A stretch of 17,833 nt of DNA from positions 1 to 17,833 of the forward strand of contig JADGJA010000463.1 of NCBI GenBank assembly GCA_027596035.1, given 5' to 3'. Source of the DNA: Thoreauomyces humboldtii (taxonomy: Eukaryota > Chytridiomycota > Chytridiomycetes > Spizellomycetales > Powellomycetaceae). The notes beneath the pieces were generated by a model that did not search any database, was not told where the DNA came from, and saw only the letters and a program-made list of their open reading frames with translations. Shown here piece by piece: positions 8,447 through 17,833 of the stretch. The position numbers and the translations under genes were made by a program. The stretch's first letter is position 1. Every line of letters begins with the position of its first letter.

Positions 8447-8550
8447 ACAAACTATTTTAAAGCAGATCTTCCCTGCAGCAGTAGGCAATATGGCTGTGTA
8501 CAGTTTCAGTAAAATAAGATGGGGAACATTCACTACAGATGCCAGTGCGT
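8447..8550. other. 104-bp gap between convergent stop codons of APT1 and DOP1
   Basis: The two stop codons (8446 on +, 8551 on -) are 104 bp apart, so the 3' untranslated regions very probably overlap. An A-rich AAAATAAG near 8511 on + may belong to polyadenylation of the thioesterase transcript. Nothing else is seen. Confidence 0.6.
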
Positions 8551-11500
8551 CTATGGTCGCGGTTGATCTCGCCGTACGGTCATAGTTTGCAGTTGCGGGG
8601 AAGCGACCCGAACAGGAACCACCTGTTCATGACCGGACACTTCCAGGTGCAACGATCCGCTCCCTGACGTGGTAGCCGGTGCTGCGGACGACGCTGCCAC
8701 GGCAGCATCGTCCACGCTAAGGAACTCGGCCTCGAGGATAGTTTCGAGGAATTGCGTGTCTGGTTGCGCGAGGTCATACGTCCCTTGGTAAACCTCCCGG
8801 CTGACAGATTTGAAGAATGGATCGAGCTCACGTTTGCTCGTGATGGAACGCATCAGAAGGATCGGCCGCCGTTTCGGAGTGGGCTCAGAGGTTATGGGAT
8901 CGCACGATGGGGGTCTGGACACAGGAAGGGAGGCAAAAGCATCAGGAACATCGGCGAGGAGGTTGCCTGAAGATGTTCCCCACACGCTGTCGGATGGGGC
9001 GGCGCTCCATGCCAAATGAAGCTTCTCGACATATGATGCCGGTCGAGGATTCCGGTTGTCGGAGTTCAACTCCAATGTTTCAGTAACGAATATCCACTGA
9101 TGCCTATAAATGTGTGCAATTAGCCTTGAAAGCAGTCAGGCCCTATACCGTGCGATACCTACCACTGAAACGTCTCGATTTGGAGAACGAGGACCATATC
9201 GAGAAACTTGCAGGCGGCCAGGAAGGCAGCGGTGTCGCTCGTCTTATCCACTTCTGAATTCCTAAGATTGGTATCGAACACTTGAATCTACAGAGATATG
9301 CATTTTCTTAGCTTAGCGGTTCGTGCAATTATTTATCGGGAGACTGCTCACAAGTTCCGTTATGATAGTGGGCCAGAAATTGGTCAAGTGATGCGGCGAA
9401 ACCCTGCATAGAAGGACACGAAGACAAAGATATGCCTGTAGAATGACGGAAAGCCAATGGAGAATAAGTCTTCGAGCATTCCACCATGCTCGCATCGAGG
9501 AGGACGCGCACCTCTATTATCATCGGCCCAGAAGAAGACTTGAAGATATCTACCAGCTTCTCTTGGATGCTGGGCAGCTTCGGGACGTAGTGATCCACCG
9601 GCCCGCTGAAGATCGCAAAGGAGAGCCGTCTCACAGCATGGGCCCGTATCAGAGTTTCTTGATCCTTGGACATGAAAATGGTTGTGGACGGCGCGGCGGA
9701 GACCCTACCTGGCGAAAGACAAGTGGTTGGAAACGAGTTCCACGATTCATGAAGTACGCACATATGTGAGGGCTTACTTATCAGTTCAACCACCTTTTCC
9801 TTGTCGCTGGACATGACAGCATGTATGATGACGCGCCAGTTTCGACTCGCCACCAGACCCATCTCGAAAAATCGGACATCCCAAAATCCATCCCAAGCCT
9901 CTCGACGCCACGCTTTCTGCGCCCCAGGTACCTTCGCGATGGCGCACAAGAGCTCAAGCGTCGGGTTCAGCCGACTCTTGATCGTCTGCTTGCTTTTAAG
10001 CAGCGGGGCAACGATGTAGTAGACCATATTGGTGAGGAGGATCAAAGTACGATCTTGGTCGTGCATACAGCGCCGCATGGTCGAGACTGCGGTAGCGCCA
10101 AAGTACGCGACGATGTCCTGGATGAGGGCCTCATCCGTCTCCTTTGCCGATCGCCTGCTAGAGCCTCCAGCGACGGTCTCGACGTCTGGATGGACTTGCC
10201 CGTCCTGAGGACCAGAGGGAGACAGAAGGCCGTGGGCATCCAGTTCCGGGGTGTATTCCGCGGCGTGGGTGGTCTTTCGCCAGAGACCTTGCTCGAAAGC
10301 TTTTCCTGCGATGAGAGTGCAGAAATCGCAAACCTTCTGATAAAGCTCTTCGACCTCCTTGTGGCTCCTCTTCTCATCCGGTGTCGCATGTCCAACCAAC
10401 CGCTGAAGGTACACGCTGAGCAATCGGAGTAGTGGGAGGTACAGGGAACGATAGGTCGACGTTTGAGCGCAGGCATCCTTTGCGAAAGCAGACACGATCG
10501 ACCATGTCTCGGCAACGGCAGTAGGGTCTATCCGGAGCATGCAGTACTTTTCCAAAAAGGCGAGCAAGGACGCATCCGAGACGGTGCTTGCCTTTCGAAC
10601 GGATCGCTTGCTTTGACCTCGCTGGGGAGACGCATCAGAGACGGAACGTTCGCGGACAGATTCGAGGAGGGTATTGACGATTACGCGCGGGGCGTAGCCG
10701 TTGACAGATTCGATCATGTCCATAGAGGTGGTACTGAGGTCATGTTCCGCCTTGTCGACAACGACGCCATTGTTCTCGGCAAACCATACCTCGACCAGAC
10801 TCTCGATTGTGTCTCCGGGATGCACTTTATACGTGGCATCTAGAAACTTCCGAATTCGAAACGCCACCCGGTCTTGAACAAATTCGAACGAAGTTCCAGT
10901 CTCAAATTTAGTCACATTGCCGATCGCGTTTCCTTGCTCCTTGAGGTTTCCTCGAAAGATGATGGAAAGCTCTTGCAAAGTCCGAAAAATCCGAGGCAGC
11001 ATGTTGAGAATCGTCTCCTGCATCTTTTGTTGTCCTGAGCTTCCTTCACCGCCCTTCTCGTCAGAACCGAAAACGCTGGCTACGTAGCCAGTCAAAAAAC
11101 GAAGACCGCCGCCGGGGGCATGCGGGTGTTTGGAGGCGTCCCCATGAGATTGGTGGGTGTCGCCAAGACAGAATGAAATAATGGTCTCCAGACCGTAAAG
11201 CAGAACCATAACGTCTTGGTCTGCAGGTGCGGGCCGATAGAAGTCCTTTGGAACGCACGCTGGACCGGCGAATGTAGCGTCCTGAACGTGGTTGGTAATG
11301 CTAGTGTGGTAATCCGTCAATTGAGCGCATATGGTCTTGATAATCGGAAGGAGAACGCGACGGAACGAATTGCGAAGGAGGGGTAAGGAGGATAGAATAA
11401 AATCCATCCAGTGCTGAAGGACAGGCCGGTTGCCGATAGTAGTTAAGGAGTTGAGGACTGCCCGACCGAACGCAGGCGAAGAACCTAAAGAGTCGCATGG

Positions 11501-14500
11501 TCGATAAGCGACACTGTTAACGACTCACAGATTGCAGTGTGCCGTACCTATAGATTTCATGCGGGGAAATTCCGCGCTGTTCCGAGACTGCTGCGAAGAC
11601 TCATCTTCAGGCACCACATCGTCTAGCGAAGTACTCATATGTCGAGATGGCGGCGTGCTCGAAGTAGCTTCCACAGAACTCTTTTTGGATGGGGATCCAA
11701 CATCATGAAGTACACGTTGCGGACTCATAAGGGCCGCAATAGCGTGGAGGATGTGTAAAAGGGTAGGTTGCAGATCGAGTCGTTCTACATGGATGCAGTA
11801 GAGCAGCTTTCGGACAATGATGTTCTGCATCGCAACTAGCAGGTGATAGTTCATGTGATCGGACCGTGTAAGGATAAGATGGAGGAATTCAGCGGCACGG
11901 ATTTGAATGCGATCATTGACGTCATGTAGCATGCCTGTTCGAGGTTCGCTTTCCACGAACCGCAAACTTAGGATGATGAATAGTTCGGCATAGAGGAGCC
12001 GCTGATTTGAGATATGAAACTCCCGCTCTATCCATCCGACGGCTTTGAGAAACGCTGGTGTCTTCACCGTGGCGGTCCATATGGATTTCAGGAAGACTCT
12101 TTCGCCGAACTGTAACACTGCCTGCAGCGTTTCGAAGACATAGTCTACTTGTTCCTCGTTGTAACCGCGCGAGTACCGAAACACATTGATGTCCTCTTGA
12201 TCCACGCGGACGACCGAAGGAATGCGGACGACCTTATCATTGAGGAGAATAGCTAGAAGCGGGTCAACAATCCGCGGGTATGATTTGACGAAATTACGGA
12301 ACCAGGTCTCCCCTCCTCGCCGAACCGTTGCATCCTTGCTGCTGAGCGTATCGAGTAAGAGGAACAACGGTCGTGCAAACGTCATGTTGACGCTGTGCCC
12401 AGCTTCTACCGATAATCGCCAGAATATTCCAAAATGATCGCAATTGTCAATCCGCCGGCGATCCAGGTCATTGCGAATGTGGCGACAAATAACCTCTTCC
12501 ACCACGTAGGAAGTGGAGATGGCGCTTAGAGACCATATAAGGTCGGCAGTCCGTGCGTGATAGGCAGCATGGGACGGTGCAAGGAACTTCCAAAGACATG
12601 ATATCGTATCTCTAATGAAGGTATCGAAATGTGCCGGATGAGGTATTGGGTGATCCGGGCTTGCAAGCAGGGAAATGAAACAAGTAAGGGCAGCATTGAT
12701 GGTTGGGAAGTGATTGATTTCGTGACAGGAGTTCATAAGAGGACGTAGCCATGGCGCTGTGGCAAGCAACATGGCCGGGCGCGTTGAAGCAACGAAAAGT
12801 TCATGGGCGGCCGTGTCGTCAGGAATGAATGATACTGGTCCGATTCGGTGTTCTCGACTGAGAGGATCGAAATCAGTAGCAAGGGCGCTGATCATATCCG
12901 TGATTTCCACGAAGGACTGATAGGCATGTACGTCAGCTCCGCGTGAGACGACGGTCAGCGCAGCCATGTTCGAGAGCTGTATGCTGATTTTGGGGAAGAC
13001 GGAAAGCAAATCGCTGAAGGCCGCCTGCAACACTGGTTTGCCAACCATACAAGGACTGCCGCTGAACTTCTTGGCTAATGCTTTTGGCTTATCTGCGACT
13101 GCGTAAAAGCGGTCGATGATCAGGAGAAGATGGTCGTGCGTACTGCCGTCGCCCTCAGGAAATATAGATTCGCGTCGGGATAAACGGCGAGACGGGTCAC
13201 TGGCGGCAATAGGTGACGTGAGCTCCTCCATGGATGAATCGGCAACCGATTCAATGCCGTTCGCGCCAATGAAGTCGCGTAATGGCCAGGAGTGAGAGCG
13301 AGTTTCGGGCACAATTGTTCGGCCGATGAGGTTGCAGAGATGGAGAAGAACAGGTAGGACGGGCAGAGAACTGGGATTGTCGACTGGCCAGGCCTGAACC
13401 TCAGAGTCAGGAAAGATTTACAGTGGCACCGCCACGGTAGTAAAGTACGCTCACCGTGAGTTGTGTTACGATCGCCTTGTACAAGAATGGAAGATGTAAG
13501 CGCTGGGTCTCTTCGTCGCCCCATTTGAACCGGCTAATGACGAACTCCATGATCTGACACGCCTGATTCCTCGAACTCTGTCATTAAGGAGCTCAAAACT
13601 CCTCAATTCTAGTTCTAGCCGTACCTCGATAGGATCCGTGCCTGGCGAGTTGACGTTGCAGATGATGTGGTAGCATTGCTTCCATATCAAGACCGGGTCC
13701 ACCATGTCCATGAACATAGTTGCGGTTTGTAGTAGCTATAGGCATCATGAGAGAAGTCCTTTACATGGAATCGCTCGCCCATGAATTACCTCGGCGTTAT
13801 GGGTATTTGAGCTGCTTATTTGCTCGCGGAGAGACCAAATGATGTCCACAAAGATATCCTCAAGTATCGGTTGCCCAATCTCAGTTTTGTCAAGGAGCGA
13901 TATCAAAATTCGGTAAGGTTTTGAGAGATCCGTCCGGTCACCACTCGATACGTAGAAGATTGACTAGAAACAACTTTTTTATCAATGGCGATGTTGGGAA
14001 GCACATCCTGCACAATGCGGTGATCTCTCACCCTCAGGGCGATTGCAAGACTTTCGCGGGTTGGGTTGGAAAGCGTATTGTTGTCCCCGGAATCTACATG
14101 TCAAACGTTAGGTGCTCTCGCTCCTCCCGGAAGAAGCTGCGATGTAAAGGGATGCACCTAGAAGCCACGCGTAAAGTCTCCGATTAAGCGACATATCTTT
14201 TCGCAGAACAACAGAGACGGCGGCCTGTAAAACTAAAGTCAAATCATTGCCCTGAAAGAGGCTGGATGATGAGTGAGTCATCAAGTGACATACATGGCCA
14301 CTTGCTATTTTGCTTACTTGGATTTCAGCGGGAAATGTACAACCAGAAGTTCTAAGCCACCGCGCTGAACCAACGCCGTGTCATCCCGTAGGACAGCTGA
14401 AAGGGCCCGGGCTAGTAAACCGGTCTGGTTACCGAGAACGACGGCAACATCTGCGAGTAGGTTGACATCGGCTGTGTACACCCATACTTTCAAATCTCGT

Positions 14501-15501
14501 TAGCTTACCTTCCGCGGAAGAGATTTTAGGCATTCGTTTCAAGAGATAGTTGACCGCAGCCAGACGCAAGTGTGGCGAGGAGATAAGGGAAAGCCAGAGA
14601 CAATGATAGAAGTACCCCTGGCCAACAGCTATTGCGAGCTTATCCAAGAGTGAAAGTCCCTAGGTATGGCCCCGTCCGTCAGTATGTCCGAAAAACACAA
14701 TTTTCGAAGACCATCCCCGATACCCTTTGGAAACACTCCCCGTTTTCCTCTTCCATGACTGGTAGCAATGCAAGCACAAGTCCTTTTAGACTTGGCTTGA
14801 GTCGCACTCCGAGGGGAAGATAAAACTTTTCATACAGAGCTAGTACCAAGGGCTGATCAAAGTAGACTGTTTGAGCGCTCGTTCCTTTTTCATGATGGGA
14901 TGATTGCGAAATGTCACCTTAACAGTCGTCGTTGAATTCTGCAAGAAGGGAAACAGGCCGTGGGACCAGAGGGCCAGATCCTCCGCAAGTTGGACCGGCT
15001 GTATCCAAACATCAGCATCATTTTCCGAGCTGTCGCGTCCCGCGGCTCGTTCAGGAGCTCGTTCAGGACTGACCCCAGATGCTTCCAGTATCAGAGCATA
15101 TATCTCCACCGTCTTCTGATGAACTCCAGCGGGCAAGGCTGGGTTCAGGCATTGCGCGAGCCGTTTGGATAGTATCATCTTTCGTGGCACAGGGCCGTGG
15201 AGCGGGTGAGCCTGTAATGTCTGGATTGGGTACCGATAGACGTTCGTTCAGAGCTCGCGTCTTCGACAACGCGCGACACGCTGACTCCCGCGCGCACCTT
15301 GGCGAGCCGTGTAAGGAAGCCAATTACATCCGCCCACTCGCTGACGGTATCGAAGGACTGCAAGATTTTGTCAACGGCCTGCAAATATCTTCGGTACTTT
15401 GGATCATTGTGGAGGTCTAGAATGAACTCCTCGTATCAGGTTTCTGCAGGCTGATGTCCGCTTGCTCCGCCGCTCTTTCTCACCACCCTGAGCGAGCGCA
15501 T
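8551..15501 (-). CDS. DOP1: DOP1/Dopey family protein, Golgi-endosome trafficking
   Basis: Dop1 proteins are large peripheral membrane proteins that act with Mon2 and the Neo1 flippase in recycling from endosomes to the Golgi. Exons after the first: 15429-15298, 15211-14918, 14852-14724, 14659-14509, 14450-14318, 14261-14158, 14093-14032, 13963-13790, 13735-13625, 13553-13455, 13393-11548, 11484-9778, 9708-9512, 9435-9352, 9287-9163 and 9103-8551. All phases agree and encode 1966 residues. The conserved N-terminal domain shows DPKYRRYLQAVDK, EWADVIGFLTRL, KRLAQCLNPALPAGVHQKT, LALYEKFYLPLG, RDMSLNRRLYAWLLG and KPYRILISLLDK. The C-terminal part shows IQEKLVDIFK, RVSPHHLTNFWPTIITEL, QWIFVTETLEL and ELDPFFKSV. 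Length is near or above that of other fungal members. The start is unsure: the phase-compatible choice is ATG 15501 with an 18-nt exon (15501-15484, intron 15483-15430), while ATG 15589 opens a longer, out-of-phase frame. Confidence 0.92.
9709..9777 (-). other. DOP1 intron of 69 nt, open in frame
   Basis: GTAAGC...CGCCAG, divisible by three and without an in-frame stop, so an ORF call reads straight through it. The flanking residues (KVVELI before, MSKDQETLIRAHAVRRLSF after) fit Dop1 proteins, while the 23 residues of the intron do not. Confidence 0.75.
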
Positions 15502-15701
15502 CGTAGGAATCGTGCGCTAGGAGATCCGTGGATGAAGTGGAAGACGGAAGGCGCGGGGAATCGGAACGAAGCCCAGACGTATCCGCCATGCGGGCTTCCT
15601 TTCCCACCGATACCAGAGCCCCAAAGGCGGAGAATCAAGGTAAAGAGCCCCAAGAGTGGTCTGCCGTGCTGGTCGCCTGATGGAAGGTACTATACAAAAA
15701 G

Positions 15702-15854
15702 TTATTTTGACGAGGGAAGGCTTATTACGACAAGGGAAGGCTGGATGCGAATGGTGACAATGCAGATGCGCTCGTCGCCTTTTCCGACAGCGGACATCAA
15801 CCTCTCGTGTCTGAGAGTCTCACCGTCATAGACTTCTATCATATTGATAGCCAT
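15702..15854 (-). CDS. Possible 50-residue small protein or upstream ORF of DOP1
   Basis: ATG at 15854 (G at -3 and +4) to TAA at 15702. It begins MAINMIEVYDGETLRHER and has mixed, non-repetitive composition; no family is recognised. It lies about 200-350 bp upstream of the DOP1 start on the same strand, so it would be a separate small gene or an upstream ORF in a long leader. A chance frame is also quite possible: its last codons run through the direct repeat at 15709-15742. Confidence 0.25.
   Translation of the reverse strand: MAINMIEVYDGETLRHERLMSAVGKGDERICIVTIRIQPSLVVISLPSSK
15709..15742. repeat. Imperfect 14-bp direct repeat upstream of DOP1
   Basis: GACGAGGGAAGGCT (15709-15722) and GACAAGGGAAGGCT (15729-15742) differ at one base and start 20 bp apart, about two helical turns. 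The position upstream of DOP1 makes a paired protein site conceivable. Confidence 0.5.
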
Positions 15855-16023
15855 GTCGCGGCTTCTATTGTCATCATGAGGAGTCGAGAGCGGAAAGATT
15901 GTATGTGCTAGCACGAAGGTAAGAGTATGTTTCTATAGGTATCGGGGTGTCGACCATGAGGTGTACTTGCACCGCAACGAGGGCGGTCCGGCCGCCCTGC
16001 ATTTGCAAGGACCGTTTTCAGGA

Positions 16024-17272
16024 CTATCGGTCTCCAGGGCCCTTGAACGCATATTTGGGGTTCCTCTTCCCGGTGAGCTTCCATTGAACGCCTTTGATGA
16101 CAATATCTGAGGGAAGTGGCGTTTTGCTTTAGAAGTGAGGCCAAAAGAAAACGTCGCAATTGAAAACTACCTTTGTCGTTGGCGTCCTGAGATGTAAGGC
16201 TTTCCCAGGCTTTGGTCATGATGTCGATGGATCCAGGCGATCGAACGTATTGGTGATCGAAAGCGTCAACGATGTAGAGGATCTTAGTGATCCCAGTGCT
16301 GGGGTCCGTGACCTCGGCTTCGAGGCCACAGTATTTCGTAGCGATAGGAGCCCAGTTGGGGTTGCCGTACATGGGATCGTTGCCCGTGCCAGCCATGCGC
16401 CAGACGTCCTGTAAGCAAACAGAACGATTAGCAGTTGGTACAAAAGCCACTGGCGAATGCGAATTCGACTAAATTAAACGTACGGGAGCGAATCCAGGTG
16501 TGTCGTCAGTGTAGGGATATCCACACCAGCTGTTGCCGTTGGTCGAGTCCTGACCGGAGGAAGCGCGGAACCAGGATCCGATGCCGCTTTGAGATCCGAC
16601 GAAAGCACCTACGGCGCTCACGACCTGCTGAGCATCGCCCTTTGCCTTCGCGGCAGCGGCGGCGGCATCAGCCTTCGCTTTCGCAGCGGCGGCAGCCAGA
16701 TCGGCTTTGGCCTTGGCGGCCGCAGCGGCAGCATCAGCCTTCGCTTTCGCGGCGACAGCTTGAGCGTCAGCCTTTGCTCTGGCAGCGACGGCCTGAGCAT
16801 CCGCCTTTGCCTTGGCAGCAGCAGCTTCCGCAGCGGCCTTTGCCTTCTCGGCAGCAGCCTTCGTCTTCTCAGCGAGTGTGGGAGCCGGCTTCACGGCGGG
16901 CGCAGGAACGACGATTGGGGTGGCCGCTGGCTTCGGAATGACGGCAATGGTGGCTTTGCCGACGGGAGCAGCCGAGCTTTGCTGTTTGACGACGATGGTC
17001 GGCTTCGGAATGGGAACGGGCTGGATGTGCCCATAGTCGGACGAGGAGGTCAAAGCAGCAGGCGCAGCGGTAACGGAAGCCGCGGGGTATGTCGCCGTAG
17101 CGGGAGGATAGTAGACGGTGGGGATGGATGCCGTGGCCACAGGAGATACTGCCGAGGCCGAAGGACGGCACTTCCTGTGGTGAGGACGGGCCTCGGTGGT
17201 GTCGAGGTTCGCTGCTGCCACCAGGGCCAGCAGGAGCACCGCGCTGTTCGAAGAGGACCAAGTGGGAAGCAT
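16024..17272 (-). CDS. Secreted RlpA-like double-psi beta-barrel protein with Ala/Lys 11-residue repeats
   Basis: Exons 17272-16484, 16408-16171 and 16106-16024 (introns 75 and 64 nt: GTACGT...TTACAG and GTAGTT...CCTCAG) encode 369 residues. Residues 1-28 look like a signal peptide (hydrophobic core about 11-21, then TEA before RPHHRK). A Pro/Ala/Thr/Ser-rich stretch (about 35-131) is followed by an Ala/Lys-rich helix (about 132-219) with a strict 11-residue period. The C-terminal domain begins at WCGYPYTDDTPGFAP (249-263) and continues with KYCGLEAEV (288-296), LYIVDAFD (307-314), PGSIDIM (321-327) and VIKGVQWKLTGKRN: an expansin/RlpA-like double-psi beta-barrel with acidic D311, D314 and D325 and a possible C250-C290 pair. 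Basidiomycetes secrete many such proteins, which probably bind cell-wall or plant polysaccharide; enzymatic activity is not implied. The ATG at 17272 has A at -3 and is directly followed by the signal peptide; in-frame sequence upstream lacks protein character. Confidence 0.85.
16616..16846 (-). repeat. 33-bp tandem repeat coding seven 11-residue Ala/Lys units
   Basis: In the DPBB protein, basic residues recur exactly every 11 residues: K143, K154, R165, K176, K187, K198 and K209. The consensus unit is [KR]AKADAxAxAA, the last units being KAKADAAAAAA and KAKGDAQQVVS. The DNA repeats are GC-rich and similar enough to invite slippage or unequal exchange. Reverse-strand Arg/Ser/Leu-rich frames here are shadows of the repeat. 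Confidence 0.85.
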
Positions 17273-17833
17273 TTTAACAAACGACCTGCGCTGTTGAGAG
17301 ATGAGGGAGAGGGCCGAGAGAGGAGAGCGAGAGGAAGTGTGCACGGCGGGCCAGCCTTCACCCCGGCTTTTGAGTCTCCCACCGAGCGGCACACTCGCCT
17401 TTCCAGCGAGCGCCCAGCCTTGGCCCATCTGCCTCCTCCTTTTCCGCGACGAAAAAAAGGGAGGGGAAAGGTTCTGCTCATCACAAAGGAGGCTTGCCCC
17501 TCTGCAGAGTGCAGACTGCGAGGCTTTCGCCGCCGGTTGGATGCGCTGCTATCGAACAACATGCGTTACGTTGGACAACCAAAATTTCAAGTTGTCGCAC
17601 AGAGCACGTTCAAGTCCCTGAATATCTTTTAGTCCTTGATCTGCCCTCCCTCTCCGAGGCTCCGAGCTGTCCACGGCGATCATCCAAGCGGGGTTGAAGT
17701 TCCAGCGCAGCAAGTTCGGAGGGACACCTGAAGACCAACTGGTATTCTTCAGAAGCTACATTTGAGTCACCAAAGTAAGTGACGGCCAAAGTAAGTGTAG
17801 AGTAGCGCTAACTACCCCGGAGGTATTCAACCT
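17273..17833 (-). promoter_or_regulatory. Upstream region of the DPBB gene; no supported gene to the window end
   Basis: The minus-strand sequence just before the ATG is C/T-rich and A-rich, as expected of a leader. Further out no coding frame is convincing; the + frames from 17301 to 17697 have no family signature or splice logic. A 12-bp direct repeat lies at 17770-17797. Confidence 0.5.
17770..17797. repeat. 12-bp direct repeat, CCAAAGTAAGTG twice
   Basis: CCAAAGTAAGTG at 17770-17781 and again at 17786-17797, separated by four bases. Each copy contains a GTAAGT 5' splice-site match on +, so they could also mark the end of an exon of a gene entering from outside the window, but no coding frame supports that. 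Confidence 0.5.

Larger units (their letters stand above)
15502..16023 (-). promoter_or_regulatory. Region between the DPBB gene and DOP1, likely DOP1 promoter and leader
   Basis: Both neighbours are on the minus strand, so this holds the 3' flank of the DPBB gene and the 5' flank of DOP1. It contains an out-of-frame ATG at 15589, an imperfect 14-bp direct repeat (15709-15742) and a 50-codon ORF (15854-15702). No TATA-type element is convincing. Confidence 0.5.

Noticed and set aside
9443..10843. Several + frames opposite DOP1 longer than 100 codons
   Set aside because: The minus strand encodes clear Dop1 sequence; the + frames have no family features and break at DOP1 introns.
13921..14187. 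+ frame of 88 codons opposite the 5' half of DOP1
   Set aside because: It lies across three DOP1 exons and introns and starts without an ATG context or splice support.
16435..17632. Long + frames opposite the DPBB gene, Arg/Gln/Ser/Gly-rich
   Set aside because: They are shadows of the GC-rich 33-bp repeat and signal-peptide exon; no start, splice or family support.
1..17833. tRNA, rRNA, transposon ends, viral genes or CRISPR arrays
   Set aside because: No cloverleaf, A/B box pair, terminal inverted repeat with flanking target duplication, polymerase or transposase motif, or regularly spaced repeat was recognised by eye. A tRNAscan and repeat-library search would be decisive.

Overview
The window is nuclear DNA of a filamentous basidiomycete. 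Every recognisable gene is interrupted by short GT-AG introns (49-86 nt) with CTNAY-type branch points, coding third positions are C/G-rich, and there is no operon-like packing. A Khd4/Bicaudal-C-like multi-KH protein and a secreted DPBB protein of a type common in smut and yeast-like basidiomycetes make Ustilaginomycotina (or a near relative) the best guess. The many introns argue against intron-poor Ustilago itself. Species cannot be settled from the window.

Layout, left to right. 1-613: pyrimidine-rich leader/promoter without a single ATG. 614-4379 (+): four-exon gene for a 1185-residue multi-KH, SAM-domain RNA-binding protein with a Gln/His-rich tail. 4380-5158: non-coding flank, opening with a perfect hairpin over the stop codon. 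5159-6446 (-): an unrecognised spliced gene whose 5' and 3' ends are not fully settled. 6447-7311: divergent intergenic region. 7312-8446 (+): five-exon acyl-protein thioesterase with an extra N-terminal membrane segment. 8551-15501 (-): DOP1 (Dopey), about 1970 residues in 17 exons, tail-to-tail with the thioesterase at 104 bp. 15502-16023: intergenic, holding a direct repeat and a 50-codon ORF. 16024-17272 (-): three-exon secreted protein with a signal peptide, an Ala/Lys 11-residue repeat and an RlpA-like double-psi beta-barrel. 17273-17833: its upstream region.

The genes do not form a cluster or pathway. DOP1 (Golgi/endosome flippase partner), the thioesterase (removal of palmitate from membrane-bound signalling proteins) and the KH protein (its proposed relative Khd4 affects morphology in Ustilago maydis) all bear on membrane traffic and polar growth, but their adjacency is most simply coincidental. 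No transposon, CRISPR array, rRNA or tRNA was recognised. The most unusual items are the secreted protein with an 11-residue helical repeat, the membrane-anchored thioesterase with a second well-placed start, and the unrecognised gene whose stop codon lies inside a strong 5' splice consensus.
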